Below, piece after piece: positions 53,829 through 64,000 of a stretch of DNA of 64,000 bases. The position numbers and the translations under genes are program-made. The stretch's first letter is position 1; every line of letters starts with the position of its first letter. This DNA is from Streptomyces mashuensis (GTDB taxonomy: Bacteria > Actinomycetota > Actinomycetes > Streptomycetales > Streptomycetaceae). The stretch covers positions 620,001 through 684,000 of the forward strand of contig NZ_BNBD01000002.1 in NCBI RefSeq assembly GCF_014654785.1. Reading direction: 5' to 3'. Under the pieces are notes generated by a model that saw only the letters and a list, made by a program, of their open reading frames with translations, was not told the DNA's origin and did not search any database.

Positions 53829-54560
53829 TCAGCGGGTCGGTGTGACGGTCAGGTCGCGCAGGCCGCCGCCGGTGCGGACGGCGACCGAACCGTGAGTGGT
53901 GCGCAGCCGCAGCCAGCCGGCGGCCCGGAAGAGGACCGGCGGCTCGGGCGCGAGGGCGGTGGTGCCGGTCCTGCGGGGGGCGGGCAGTTCGCTGCGCGCG
54001 CCGGTGGCCGGCAGGAATCCCAGGGCCTGGGCGGCGTGCACGGCACGCAGCGGCAGGCCGGTGGCGCCCAGGGTGCGGGACCAGATCTCACGGCCGATGT
54101 GGTCGCGCTCGGCGCGGGTACGGCGCTGCGCGGGCAGCGCCTCGTCCCGCGTACGGAACTCGGCGACGGCGGCGGCCAGCGCCCCGCGCATCGCGTCCAC
54201 GTCCGGCAGCCCCTCGACGCGCTCCCAGCCGCCGCGCGGCGGCAGCACCCCGGCCCACGGCGGGCCGGTGACGGTCGGCGGGAGGACGGCCTCCGGCTCC
54301 TCGGCGCCCCGGACGGCGGCGTCGAGCGCGTCCGCCAGCTGTCCGGCCGAGACGGTGGCGTCCAGGCGGGCCGGGGCGGCCAGCCGGGCGGTGCGGACCG
54401 CCAGCACCTCGAAGGAGGGCGGCCGCCCGAACACGCCGAGCACCTCGCCGCCCGCCTGTACGCGGACGACGGCGGCCCGGTCGTAGTGGATCAGCCGGGC
54501 CAGGAAGGCGGCCAGGTCGGCCGCCTCCCCGGCGTCGGCGAAGCGCAGCCGCACGGTCAT
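53829..54560 (-). CDS. Hypothetical protein coupled to a thioesterase gene
   Basis: A 243-residue product from an ATG at 54560 whose start overlaps the stop of the upstream thioesterase gene (ATGA), so translation is coupled. The N-terminal part (MTVRLRFADAGEAADLAAFLARLIHYDRAAVVRV) is helical-beta, and the rest is Arg/Pro-rich without recognisable motifs. There is no signal peptide or membrane segment. It converges with glbO. The function is unknown; co-translation suggests a link to acyl-CoA metabolism. Confidence 0.75.
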   Translation of the reverse strand: MTVRLRFADAGEAADLAAFLARLIHYDRAAVVRVQAGGEVLGVFGRPPSFEVLAVRTARLAAPARLDATVSAGQLADALDAAVRGAEEPEAVLPPTVTGPPWAGVLPPRGGWERVEGLPDVDAMRGALAAAVAEFRTRDEALPAQRRTRAERDHIGREIWSRTLGATGLPLRAVHAAQALGFLPATGARSELPAPRRTGTTALAPEPPVLFRAAGWLRLRTTHGSVAVRTGGGLRDLTVTPTR

Positions 54561-55015
54561 GCGGCGACGGCCCCCTCGTCCGCCTGCTTCTTCTCGTCCT
54601 GCGTGTCCTCGTCGGTCCAGCCGGTGAGGATCTCGCGCTCCTCGTCGGTGATCCGCCGGGAGCGGCCCGCGGTGACGTCGAAGGGGACGACGACGGTGCG
54701 GGCGCGGGCGTAGACGTGCTCCTCGTCCTTCACCTCGCACGAGACGGTCACCGAGCCGCCGCCGATCCTGGTGACCCAGGTCTCGACGGTCACCGGCTCG
54801 GGCCGGTGCACCAGCGGGCGCAGGTAGTCGATCTCGTGCCGGGCGACGACCGAGCCGGCCGAGAACGGGCCGTGGCCGCCGCCCTCCCGCGCCAGCCGGG
54901 TGACGAAGTCGATCCGCGCCTCTTCGAGGTAGCGCAGGTAGACCACGTTGTTGACATGGCCGTAGGCGTCCATGTCCGACCAGCGCAGGGGGCAGGTGTA
55001 AGTGTGCCGGGCCAT
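54557..55015 (-). CDS. Acyl-CoA thioesterase, hotdog fold (YbgC/FadM-like)
   Basis: A 152-residue hotdog-fold enzyme that hydrolyses acyl-CoA. The ATG at 55015 gives the family start YTCPLRWSDMDAYGHVNNVVYLRYLEEARIDF, with the catalytic Asp and the central HVNN helix. The C-terminal about 25 residues are a charged tail. It is 2 bp downstream of the ettA stop and overlaps the next gene, so three genes form a tight minus-strand run. The natural substrate is unknown. Confidence 0.9.
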   Translation of the reverse strand: MARHTYTCPLRWSDMDAYGHVNNVVYLRYLEEARIDFVTRLAREGGGHGPFSAGSVVARHEIDYLRPLVHRPEPVTVETWVTRIGGGSVTVSCEVKDEEHVYARARTVVVPFDVTAGRSRRITDEEREILTGWTDEDTQDEKKQADEGAVAA

Positions 55016-55017
55016 GC

Positions 55018-56682
<1,665 letters not shown>

Positions 56683-56809
56683 GAGAAACCGTCCGGCAAT
56701 CGAGGTGGGCCAATGTGCGGCTCCGCCGTGTGAGGGCAGATACACCCCATCTTGCCGTACGGGAAGCCCTGGGCGGAAACGCGTTCCGCCGTGCCGCGCC
56801 GCCGGGCAT

Positions 56810-58234
56810 TCACGCCTCCCTGCGGCGCAGGAGGTACACCGCGGTACCGCCGGCGATCATCAGGACCACCGCGACGCCCGCCATCAGCGGCGTCGCGCTG
56901 CTGCTGCCCGTGCCGGCCAGGTCGCCGCCGGCGGACGCGCCGGCCCGGCCCGCGGACCCGGCGGTGCCGGCCGTGCGGCTGGCCGCAGCACCCGAGGGGC
57001 TCGCGGAGGGCAGGGGGCCGGAGGTGGCGCTGGTGGTGCCGATCCCGGCGGTCCGGCAGTCGAGGATGCCGGAGAACGTCTTGGCGAAGCCGTGCGGCCC
57101 GGTGACGGTGATCCTGTACGCGTGGTCCTCGGCGACGGTCACCAGCACCGCCTTGGAGGCGCCGGGCCCGACGGTGTCCTTGCGGCCGTCGAGCTCGAAG
57201 GCGAAGGGCTGGTCGCCCTTGTTCTCCGTGGTCACCTCCATGCCGCCCCGGGCACAGTCCTTGCGCCCGGAGACCGCCGGTATCGCGCCCTTCTGCGCCC
57301 AGGTGGCCGTGGCCGTCGCGCCGGTGGTGGCCTCGCTGGAGCCCGCGAGGACCTGTGTCTGGGTCTTCGTGCCCACGCCGATGAAGGCGCGGCCGACCGG
57401 GACCTTGGTGGCGGCCCCGGCCTTGAGCGAGGCGGTGCCGTCGGCGGCGCCGGCCGGCACGTCGAAGTAGACCTGACCGCCGTCGGTGGTCGAGGTGACC
57501 GGCTTGCCGTCCTTGTCGACGATCTTTATGCCCTTGCCCACGGCGTCCCCGGAGGGGGTGACGGTGACGCTGCCGGCGGTGGTGCGCACGGTGACCGGGC
57601 CGATGCGCTGGCCGGGCCGGCCGGAGACGGCCGGGGGGCCGAGCCGCAGGGACGCCTTGGGCTCGTCGAGGTTCTCGGCGTTCTTGTAGAGGTGGTCGGC
57701 AAGCTTCTGGGCATCGGGGTCGGCCGCGTCGACGGTGACGCCGTCGGCGTAGCGCCAGATGGCGACCTGGGTGCCGGCCGCGGCGGTGTTGGGGCCGAGC
57801 TTGTCGGCGCCGGCCGCCTTCGCGAGCTTGGCGAGGTCGTTGACCTGGGGGTAGGAGTTCTCCAGGATCCAGCGGATCTTCCCGGCGTTCTGGTTGGCGT
57901 GCAGGGAGGACTCGGCCCAGTCGGCCTCCTTGTACTTCGTGCCGTCGACGGCGTTGGTGCGGATGTCGACGCTGTACGTCTGGAGGTTGCCGCCGTCGTC
58001 GACCTTCATCTCGTACAGGCCGGCCAGGACGTCCGTGGCCCGGCCGGAGTCCTTGACGACGGCGCGTGCCCCCTGGGTGATCCTGCCGAGCGTGGCGGTC
58101 ACCCCGCCGGTGGTCCGGGGCGCGTCGTCCGCGGCGGCCGGCGCCGCGGCGGCGAGCGGGCCGACGGCGGCCAGGCCGGAGGCCAGGAAGGCCGCGGCAA
58201 GGCGGGCCGCGCCCCGCCTCATGAGAGCGTTCAT
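56810..58234 (-). CDS. Surface thioester-domain protein with LAxTG sortase signal and lost thioester Cys
   Basis: A 474-residue exported protein from an ATG at 58234 (AAAGGAAAA upstream). The signal peptide spans about 1-35 (ending APAAA). A TQxA-type thioester domain covers about 45-180 with TQVAIW (Q156), normally bonded to a Cys in a YCxD segment; here the segment reads TYSVDI (S88). Beta-sandwich domains follow. The C-terminus has LAGTG (439-443), a hydrophobic helix and RRREA, the sorting signal of class E sortases, so it is wall-anchored. No sortase gene is adjacent. Confidence 0.88.
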   Translation of the reverse strand: MNALMRRGAARLAAAFLASGLAAVGPLAAAAPAAADDAPRTTGGVTATLGRITQGARAVVKDSGRATDVLAGLYEMKVDDGGNLQTYSVDIRTNAVDGTKYKEADWAESSLHANQNAGKIRWILENSYPQVNDLAKLAKAAGADKLGPNTAAAGTQVAIWRYADGVTVDAADPDAQKLADHLYKNAENLDEPKASLRLGPPAVSGRPGQRIGPVTVRTTAGSVTVTPSGDAVGKGIKIVDKDGKPVTSTTDGGQVYFDVPAGAADGTASLKAGAATKVPVGRAFIGVGTKTQTQVLAGSSEATTGATATATWAQKGAIPAVSGRKDCARGGMEVTTENKGDQPFAFELDGRKDTVGPGASKAVLVTVAEDHAYRITVTGPHGFAKTFSGILDCRTAGIGTTSATSGPLPSASPSGAAASRTAGTAGSAGRAGASAGGDLAGTGSSSATPLMAGVAVVLMIAGGTAVYLLRRREA

Positions 58235-58478
58235 GGTTTTCCTTTCACGCGGGGACGCGCGTGCACCGGCGCACGGTCCGCCCCGGACCGCGGGAGGGCG
58301 CGCCCCGCCGGGCAACTCAAAGCTCAGGAGCCCCCGTTGTCATGGACGGGATCTTAAGGAGCGGCCAGGACCCGGAATCCACTCATCCGTTCGAGAGCGC
58401 GATCCGAATCGGAATCGTTATCAGATGGCCCCGCCCAGCCCGCGTTTGTCGATAAATCACCAACCCGGACCCCACCCG
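58235..58478. other. 244-bp gap upstream of the thioester-domain gene
   Basis: No gene is seen. It must hold the promoter of the minus-strand thioester-domain gene and the end of ssbB. It is relatively AT-rich at 58400-58460, with GATAAC- and CGATTC-type short repeats, but I cannot assign a promoter. Confidence 0.5.
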
Positions 58479-58958
58479 TCACAGGGGTGCGGCGGCCTCC
58501 GCCTGCGGTTCCGCACCGGCGGATTCCGCATGCTTCTCCCCCAGGTCCCCGGGATCCCCGGGCTGCCCCGTCGCGCCGGTCCCGCGCAGGGGCCGGGCCT
58601 GCACCACCCGCCGGAACGCCGACGTCCCCCGGGCCAGGTCGTGGCCGACCGACACCGCGTCGATGTCCGCCGACAACCACCGTCTGCCGTCGCGCTCCTG
58701 CTCCTGAATCCGCAACTTTCCCTGCACGACGACCGGTTCCCCCACCGACACCGACGCGACCACGTTGGCGGCCAGCACGCGCCAGGCCCACACCGTGTAG
58801 AAGCTCGTGTAGGCGTCCGCCCACTCCTCGCGCCGCCGGTCCCAGCGGCGCACCGTCGCCGCGAGCCGGAAGCGGCAGCTCACCGTCCCGTTCGCCGCCT
58901 CGCGGAACTCCGGGCGCGTGGCCACGTTCCCCACGACCGTCACCAGCGTCTCGTGCAT
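58479..58958 (-). CDS. ssbB: Single-stranded DNA-binding protein, SsbB type
   Basis: A 159-residue OB-fold protein from an ATG at 58958, chosen for AGGGGGAGG 8 nt upstream. The core reads ETLVTVVGNVATRPEFR, SCRFRLAATVR, SFYTVWAWRVLA and KLRIQEQERDG, with conserved Trp/Phe base-stacking residues. The C-terminus lacks the acidic DDDIPF-type tail that partners with repair proteins. Length and position match S. coelicolor SsbB, used in chromosome segregation at sporulation. Upstream on the same strand are dynB and dynA, sporulation dynamins. Confidence 0.9.
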   Translation of the reverse strand: MHETLVTVVGNVATRPEFREAANGTVSCRFRLAATVRRWDRRREEWADAYTSFYTVWAWRVLAANVVASVSVGEPVVVQGKLRIQEQERDGRRWLSADIDAVSVGHDLARGTSAFRRVVQARPLRGTGATGQPGDPGDLGEKHAESAGAEPQAEAAAPL

Positions 58959-59049
58959 GTCGCACACCTCCCCCTCGCACGCGCCGGCCCCTTCTCCGGC
59001 CGGCTCCGTGCGCCCATCGTGCCCGCGTCCGCCACCCGCCGCCGGGACC

Positions 59050-59058
59050 TGTGGACAA
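59050..59058 (-). promoter_or_regulatory. DnaA-box-like site upstream of ssbB
   Basis: The minus strand reads TTGTCCACA, identical to the Streptomyces DnaA-box consensus. A weaker TTTTCCACC lies 19-27 bp further upstream on the same strand (59068-59076). Both are in the 188-bp gap between dynB and ssbB, about 92 bp before the ssbB start. Confidence 0.55.
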
Positions 59059-59146
59059 CCCCGCGATGGTGGAAAACCGCGTCACCCGCAGGCGTCACAC
59101 ATGTCACGCACGGGTTCCCAGGCCCCCCACGCCTCGCCCCCTACAC

Positions 59147-60910
59147 CTACACCTCACCCGCCGCGATCACGTACTGCGCCCGGACCTCCCGGTACCGCAG
59201 CAGCTCCGCAGCCACCGGTTCCAGCACCCGGGCCCGGCCGCACCCCGCGGCCGCACCGCGCAGCCGGTGCTCGGTCACCAGCCCGTACCCCCGCGCCGGC
59301 GCCCGTGCCGCCAGCCCCGCGCACCACGCCAGCACCGGGCCGCCCGCACCGCCGCCGGCCAGCAGCGCGCCCGGCAGCCACCACGGGCCGCCGAACTCCC
59401 GCGTACAGAGCCCCACCAGCCACGCCAGCCCCAGCAGTTGCACTGCCAGCAGCACGCCCTGCGCCGCCGCCACCATCGCCCACCACCGCGGCCGTACCGC
59501 GCGGATCGCGGCGCCCGTGCGCCTGCTCCCCGCCGCGACCTCGTCCAGCGACTCCGCCAGCCCCTCCGCGCCCCGCGCCGCCGCCTCGCGGACGGCCTGC
59601 GCCCAGGGGCCCGGCAGCCCGGCGGACGCCTCGTACGCCAGCGCCCGCACGGCCCGTTCCACCAGCGGCCGCGACGCCGTGCGCCGCGGCACGGCGGGCA
59701 GCCCCTCGTAGTCGTCGCCGCCGTCGCCCTCGGCCCCGTCCTCGGCCCGCTGCTCGCGCCAGCACCGGATCCGCGTCATGGCGGTGCCGCAGGCCCGCTC
59801 GGCCTCGCGCCGCCACGCCCGTTCCGCCGCGAGGCCCGCGGCCTGCGCGCCCACCGCCTCGGCCAGCCGGTCCTCGAACTCCTGCCGGGCCCGCTGCGTG
59901 AGCCCCGGCCGGCCGTCGGCCACGTACGCCGGGCGCAGCCGCGACGAGACGCCGTCGACGTCGGCCATCAGGCGCAGCTCGGCGGCGCTGCGCCGGGCGA
60001 CGAACATGCCGAGCGCCTCGCGCAGTTCGTCCACGCCCTCGCCGGTCAGCCCGGACAGGGCGAGCACGGCGGCGCCCGGTTCGCCGTGCTCGCCGAGGGC
60101 GAGGCCGTCCTCGTCCAGCAGCCGCCGGAGGTCGTCCAGGACCTGGTCGGCGGCGTCGACGGACAGCCGGTCCACCTGGTTGAGCACGACGAAGGTCACC
60201 TCGGCGTAGCCGGCGAGCGGGCGCAGGTAGCGCTCGTGCAGCACCGCGTCGGCGTACTTCTCCGGGTCCACGACCCAGATCACGGCGTCGACCAGGCCGA
60301 GCAGCCGGTCGACCTGCTCGCGGTGGCCGGCCGCCGCCGAGTCGTGGTCGGGCAGGTCGAGGAGGACCAGGCCGTTCAGGGCCGGGTCGTAGGGGCGTAC
60401 GGGCTGGCGGCGGGCGCGCGGGGGGATGCCCAGGCGGTCCAGCAGGCCGTCGGCGCGGTCGGTCCAGGCGCAGGACAGCGGCATGGCGGTGGTGGGGCGG
60501 CGCACGCCCGCCTCCGACAGCTGCGCCCGCGCGAGGGCGTTGAACAGCGTGGACTTGCCGCTGCCGGTGGCCCCGGCGATGGCCACCACGGTCAGGTCGA
60601 GCGAGTACCGCTGGCGGGCGGCGGCCTCCTCCAGGACCCGGCCGGCCTCGGCGAGCGTACGGCGGTCGAGGCGGGCCCGGGAGAGGCCCACCAGTTCGCG
60701 CAACGCGTCGAGACGGGGGCGGAGTTCCTGCCCTACGGGTGACACGGTGGCGGCGCGGGGCGCGGGGGTGGTCGCGGGGCGGGCGATGGGTGGCATGAGC
60801 AACCCCTCCTGCGTCATGGCGCCGGGGCCGCGCTCCGGGCGCACCCGGCGGGCGATCAGCCCGTCGCCCCAGCTGCGGTCCACGTCTCGTGCCGACGGCA
60901 TGGCTGTCAC
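59147..60910 (-). CDS. dynB: Dynamin-like GTPase DynB
   Basis: A sporulation-related dynamin-like GTPase of 587 residues. The G1 motif is [13 protein letters not shown] and DLPDHDS is the switch region; LNQVDRL is close to the NKxD position. Two C-terminal hydrophobic segments (about 475-520) place it in the membrane. Start GTG 60910 overlaps the dynA stop (GTGA), so translation is coupled; an ATG three codons on is an alternative. In S. venezuelae the DynA-DynB pair stabilises FtsZ rings during sporulation septation; the gene pair, membrane segments in the second gene and ssbB neighbour fit this. Confidence 0.8.
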   Translation of the reverse strand: MTAMPSARDVDRSWGDGLIARRVRPERGPGAMTQEGLLMPPIARPATTPAPRAATVSPVGQELRPRLDALRELVGLSRARLDRRTLAEAGRVLEEAAARQRYSLDLTVVAIAGATGSGKSTLFNALARAQLSEAGVRRPTTAMPLSCAWTDRADGLLDRLGIPPRARRQPVRPYDPALNGLVLLDLPDHDSAAAGHREQVDRLLGLVDAVIWVVDPEKYADAVLHERYLRPLAGYAEVTFVVLNQVDRLSVDAADQVLDDLRRLLDEDGLALGEHGEPGAAVLALSGLTGEGVDELREALGMFVARRSAAELRLMADVDGVSSRLRPAYVADGRPGLTQRARQEFEDRLAEAVGAQAAGLAAERAWRREAERACGTAMTRIRCWREQRAEDGAEGDGGDDYEGLPAVPRRTASRPLVERAVRALAYEASAGLPGPWAQAVREAAARGAEGLAESLDEVAAGSRRTGAAIRAVRPRWWAMVAAAQGVLLAVQLLGLAWLVGLCTREFGGPWWLPGALLAGGGAGGPVLAWCAGLAARAPARGYGLVTEHRLRGAAAGCGRARVLEPVAAELLRYREVRAQYVIAAGEV

Positions 60911-62562
60911 CTCTCCTTCTGCAGTACGGACAGCGCCGCGATCAGCTCCACCTGGTGGCCGGGGGTCATCTCCAGGGCCTCCAGGGGTGCCGTGCGACGG
61001 TCCCGTTCGGTGTCGAGCACCTGCTCCAGGCAGTCGGCGAGCAGGTCACCGCCCCGGTCGCGGAGCCGCAGCGCGCCCTGCGCGCCGAGGACCTCGACGA
61101 GGGCCTCGCCGGCCCGCGGCGCCTTGCCGCCGCCGAGCAGGGCGGTGGCCAGCAGGGCGGCGGTGCGCTCGGCCTCGGGGCCGCGGTCGCGCTCGGCGGC
61201 GCGTACCTCCTCCTGGGCGATCTCCTCCAGGCAGCGCCGCCACCGGCGTACGGCCACCCCGATGCGCCCTCCGGCGCCGTCGGGGTCGCGCGGAGCGAGG
61301 GCCGCACCGGCCGCCGGGTCGCCGGCGCAGGCGGCCGCGATCTCCTCGTCGGCGGCGTCGGCGGCGCAGGTCAGCAGGGCGATCACGGAGCCGGTGAGCG
61401 CGGTGAGCAGCTCGTCGGGGGTGCTGTCGTGGGGGTAGCCGCGCCAGTGGGTGAGCGCGTCGCCGGCCAGCGCCTCGCCGGCGGCGACTTCACGCCGTAC
61501 GCGCTCCGCCGCGCGCCCGTACGCGTCCTCCACGCGCTGCAAGGTGCGTACGGCCGCGGCGTGCTGCAGTGCCGACGCGCCCGCCAGGCCGGGGAGGCGT
61601 GCGCCCAGCGAGGAGAGCACGCCGCGCGCCGTGCGCGCCGTGGCAACCGTCCTGGCGGCGGGGTCCTCGGCGCGCTGTGTCAGCCAGGCGCGCAGCCCGG
61701 CGACGGCGGTGGCGGGCAACAGGCCGTTGCCGTCCGCGGACTCGGGGAGTTCGGGGATGGTGAACCGGGGCACGTCGCCCAGGCCGGCGTCCGCGAGCAG
61801 CGCGTCGTACTGCCGCGACACCTCGACGGCCACCTGGTGGGGCACCCGGTCGAGCACGGTCACCAGCGTGACGTCGTACTCCTTGGCGGTGCGCAGCAGG
61901 TGCCAGGGCACGGCGTCGGCGTAGCGGGTGGCGGTGGTCACCAGCACCCAGATGTCGGCCGCGCAGATCAGGGCGGCGGCGAGGTCGCGGTTGCGCGCGA
62001 CGAGCGAGTCGATGTCGGGGGCGTCGAGCAGGGCGAGGCCCTGCGGCAGGGCCCGGTCGGTCTCGATCCGGAGGGCGAGGGGCTCCTCCTCCGTCCCGCC
62101 CTCCTCGTCCCCCTCCCGTACATCCCGCGCATCCCGCGTCTCCAGGGCCTCCGCCTCGTACGCCCCGGCGGCCCCTTCCTGCGTCGGCACCCACACACGG
62201 CGCAGACGGGGCAGCACCCGGGGCCCGGCGAACCAGTGATGATCATCCGGATGGCAGACGAGGACTGGTGTGCGAGTTGTCGGCCGCAGCACCCCCGCCT
62301 CAGTGACCCTCCGGCCCACGAGCGAGTTGACGAGGGTGGACTTGCCCGCCCCCGTGGACCCCCCGACGACCGCGAGCAGCGGCGCTTCGGGAGCGCACAG
62401 GCGGGGCACCAAGTAGTCGTCGAGCTGCGCCAGGAGCTCGTCCCGGTTCCGCCGGGCACGGGCGGCGCCCGGAAGGGGGAGCGGGAAGCGTGCGGCGTCC
62501 ACGCGGTCACGCAGTGCGGACAGCGCGTCAAGCAGTCGGGGCCGTACATCCAAGGTCGCCAC
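60907..62562 (-). CDS. dynA: Dynamin-like GTPase DynA
   Basis: A dynamin-like GTPase of 551 residues without transmembrane segments. The G1 motif is [14 protein letters not shown], and LLDAPDIDS is the switch region. Long Ala/Arg-rich helices follow. The GTG at 62562 begins [19 protein letters not shown]. There is no Shine-Dalgarno; instead TTCAAA and CATTCT, 17 bp apart, sit 7-35 nt upstream, suggesting a leaderless message. It is transcribed with dynB. Membership of the DynAB pair is inferred from pairing, size and the ssbB neighbour. Confidence 0.8.
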   Translation of the reverse strand: MATLDVRPRLLDALSALRDRVDAARFPLPLPGAARARRNRDELLAQLDDYLVPRLCAPEAPLLAVVGGSTGAGKSTLVNSLVGRRVTEAGVLRPTTRTPVLVCHPDDHHWFAGPRVLPRLRRVWVPTQEGAAGAYEAEALETRDARDVREGDEEGGTEEEPLALRIETDRALPQGLALLDAPDIDSLVARNRDLAAALICAADIWVLVTTATRYADAVPWHLLRTAKEYDVTLVTVLDRVPHQVAVEVSRQYDALLADAGLGDVPRFTIPELPESADGNGLLPATAVAGLRAWLTQRAEDPAARTVATARTARGVLSSLGARLPGLAGASALQHAAAVRTLQRVEDAYGRAAERVRREVAAGEALAGDALTHWRGYPHDSTPDELLTALTGSVIALLTCAADAADEEIAAACAGDPAAGAALAPRDPDGAGGRIGVAVRRWRRCLEEIAQEEVRAAERDRGPEAERTAALLATALLGGGKAPRAGEALVEVLGAQGALRLRDRGGDLLADCLEQVLDTERDRRTAPLEALEMTPGHQVELIAALSVLQKER

Positions 62563-62857
62563 ACGTGCAGAATGCCCAATTCTGGGATGATTTTGAAGCG
62601 TATAGCCCCTGGTGTGCGAGGCGTGGCGTGCGAGATGCTGGGATAACGAGTAGACAACACCCGGCCCGTGAGGCGTCAAAAACGATGCGAAAATCGCACC
62701 TGCCTGCGATTATCAGGACCGCTTCACCGAACCTCCACATGATGTCACGGAGGTGAAGCAACCGGGACGAGGTACGCGGAGCCCTATCCTTGTCCCCGGC
62801 AAGGTCACGGCACCACCGAGCCCGGGGCTTCAGCCGTCCGCGACCGCCCACACACCG

Positions 62858-62930
62858 GCCCCCGTAGCTCAGTGGATAGAGCAGGCGCCTTCTAAGCGCT
62901 TGGCCGCAGGTTCGAGTCCTGCCGGGGGCG
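62858..62930 (+). tRNA. tRNA-Arg (anticodon TCT)
   Basis: Acceptor GCCCCCG pairs with CGGGGGC. The anticodon loop is CTTCTAA on stem GGCGC/GCGCT (one G-U pair), and the T-arm GCAGGTTCGAGTCCTGC is canonical. The anticodon TCT reads AGA/AGG, rare in this GC-rich genome. The length is 73 nt, with no encoded CCA. TATCCT at 62785-62790 is a possible -10 box. The gap from dynA holds no gene. Confidence 0.95.
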
Positions 62931-62947
62931 CTCGCTCCTCGATCGTG

Positions 62948-62973
62948 GCCCCTCCCTGACGGAGGGGCTTTTT
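62948..62973 (+). terminator. Rho-independent terminator after tRNA-Arg
   Basis: An 8-bp perfect stem GCCCCTCC / GGAGGGGC with a 5-nt loop is followed by TTTTT. A true T-tract is uncommon in high-GC actinobacteria; it lies 18 bp after the tRNA and before the convergent VOC gene. Confidence 0.9.
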
Positions 62974-62993
62974 GGCTCCGCGGATTCCGCCCG

Positions 62994-63371
62994 TCAGCCC
63001 CCCGTCCTCGCCCGTTCCTCCTTGCTGCGTTCCACGCAGAATTCGTTGCCCTCCGGGTCCGCCAGGACTGCCCAGCCCGTGCCGTCCGGGTGGCGGTGGT
63101 CGGCGATCAGGGTGGCGCCGAGGGTGAGGAGGCGGGTGACCTCCTCGTCGCGGGTGCGGTCCTGGGGCTGGAGGTCGAAGTGGAGGCGGTTCTTGGTGGA
63201 CTTGGGTTCGGGGACCGTCTGGAAGAGGAGGCCCGCGGCCTCGATCAGGGCCTCGGGGTCGCCCGGCTTGTCGTCCTCGCCCAGGGGCAGGTCCAGGACC
63301 TGCGACCAGAAGCTCGCGAGGGCGTACGCGTCGCGGCTGTCGATCGTCACATGACGTACCACGGAGGTCAT
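62994..63371 (-). CDS. VOC-family (glyoxalase-like) protein
   Basis: A single-domain vicinal-oxygen-chelate protein of 125 residues from an ATG at 63371. It shows the two-module layout: VRHVTIDSRDAYALASFWSQVLDLPL at the N-terminus and NRLHFDLQ and WAVLADPEGNEFCVE at the C-terminus, supplying His/Glu metal-ligand candidates. Single-domain members can be lyases, dioxygenases or antibiotic-binding proteins; this one is not assignable. It converges with tRNA-Arg. Confidence 0.85.
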   Translation of the reverse strand: MTSVVRHVTIDSRDAYALASFWSQVLDLPLGEDDKPGDPEALIEAAGLLFQTVPEPKSTKNRLHFDLQPQDRTRDEEVTRLLTLGATLIADHRHPDGTGWAVLADPEGNEFCVERSKEERARTGG

Positions 63372-63552
63372 GCCCGGATTCTCGCCCGCGGCCCCCGGCG
63401 GGGCAACGGGGTTCGGCCGGTGGCCGGATCGCTGCGGTAGGGGTACCGACGGGTTGTCCTGTGGGCAGGGGGCGGCCAGTCTGTACACTCGCCGGGCCGT
63501 GCGCCTGGGGGAGGTCGCCGGCTGCCGAGGGCGGAGGCCAGGGAGGGCGGCG

Positions 63553-63594
63553 ATGAGACGTGACCGGGCGAGCGTGCCGAGTGGGAAAGCGTGA
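63553..63594 (+). CDS. Possible 13-codon leader peptide
   Basis: A tiny ORF MRRDRASVPSGKA with a good GGGAGGG site 5 nt upstream, ending 38 bp before the start of the HExxH gene. It may be a leader peptide or chance; nothing else supports it. Confidence 0.25.
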   Translation: MRRDRASVPSGKA

Positions 63595-63632
63595 GCCGGC
63601 GGTGCCCGCGGACACGAAGGAGGGGTGAGCCC

Positions 63633-64000
63633 GTGGCCAACAAGCATGTGCGGGCGGAGGCGCGGCGGCTGGTGGCGCTGCTCCCCGAGCTCCCGCAGCC
63701 CTGGGACATCACCGTGCTGTGCGAGGCGCTGGGCCGGATGCGGGGGCGGCCGGTGAAGCTGCACTCCGCCGACCTGCCCGCCCTGCCCTTCGGCATGTGG
63801 TACGACGACGGCCGCAGCGACCACATCATCCACCGTTCGTCGGCGACCGGTTACTACCGCGACCACATCGTGCTGCACGAGATCTGCCACATGCTCGCCG
63901 GGCACGGCACCGCGCTGCGGGACGTCGCCGCCGAGGCGCGCGCGAAGGGCAAGGCGTGCAACGACGCCGAGGAGGAACTGGCCGAGACCTTCTCCTCCAT
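63633..64000 (+). CDS. HExxH metallopeptidase-like (ImmA/IrrE, toxin-component type) protein, truncated by window edge
   Basis: A partial gene of at least 122 codons, from a GTG at 63633 with GAAGGAGGGG just upstream. The N-terminal helix (VRAEARRLVALLPEL) precedes a beta region and VLHEICHMLAGHG, an HExxH zinc site. It then runs off the right edge inside an acidic, Ala/Glu-rich part. In Streptomyces such proteins are annotated as toxin components or regulators and are often followed by a membrane protein. A short 13-codon ORF with a ribosome site ends 38 bp upstream. Confidence 0.75.
   Translation, partial: MANKHVRAEARRLVALLPELPQPWDITVLCEALGRMRGRPVKLHSADLPALPFGMWYDDGRSDHIIHRSSATGYYRDHIVLHEICHMLAGHGTALRDVAAEARAKGKACNDAEEELAETFSS

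Overview
The window is high-GC actinobacterial DNA with frequent GTG starts, strong purine-rich ribosome binding sites and very long GC-rich antisense ORFs. Gene content and order (clpX-clpP2-clpP1-tig, rpiB, asd, sodF, malQ, melC, ssbB-dynBA) point to the core chromosome of a Streptomyces or close relative. I see no insertion sequence, prophage, integrase, CRISPR array or rRNA.

Layout. 1-4.4 kb: the Clp protease genes (clpX cut by the left edge) and trigger factor, with a ClgR-like operator upstream of clpP1. 4.6-4.9 kb: tRNA-Pro and tRNA-Gly. 5-11.7 kb: small or membrane proteins, an HD-domain (alarmone-hydrolase-like) protein, a SpoIIE-type phosphatase, an Eis-like acetyltransferase, a Nei-like DNA glycosylase and ribose-5-phosphate isomerase B. 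11.9-17.4 kb: three paralogous amino-acid permeases in a row, with bioY on the opposite strand between the first two. 17.5-24.7 kb: asd, a large secreted subtilase with EF-hand-like loops, a TAT-exported metallophosphoesterase with a PHO-box-like site, and an AbiEi/DUF559-like protein. 24.9-32.6 kb: two M1 aminopeptidases in opposite orientation flanking a mycothiol-linked DsbA-like protein, a hypothetical protein and sodF with a Nur-like box. 33-42.8 kb: malQ, a secreted GH84-like protein with an altered catalytic pair, an HNH nuclease, an MscS channel, a FusB-like treble-clef protein and the melanin pair melC1-melC2.

43-53.3 kb is the most interesting block: seven co-directional genes for a GlnX-like four-pass membrane sensor, a GlnH-like amino-acid-binding protein, an unknown helical protein, a PknG-like kinase, a PPM phosphatase, a VWA protein and an FHA protein. 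The first, second and fourth match the mycobacterial GlnX-GlnH-PknG amino-acid-sensing module. The phosphatase, VWA and FHA partners suggest a complete sense, phosphorylate, dephosphorylate and read-out circuit. The kinase, phosphatase and FHA protein all carry extra Cys4-type zinc ribbons.

53.4-64 kb: truncated globin, a thioesterase and EttA (an overlapping minus-strand run), a surface thioester-domain protein with a LAxTG sortase signal and a missing thioester Cys, ssbB with DnaA-box-like upstream sites, the sporulation dynamins dynA-dynB, tRNA-Arg, a VOC protein, and a truncated HExxH (ImmA/IrrE-like) protein at the right edge.

All assignments come from reading motifs, lengths and context; no database search was made.
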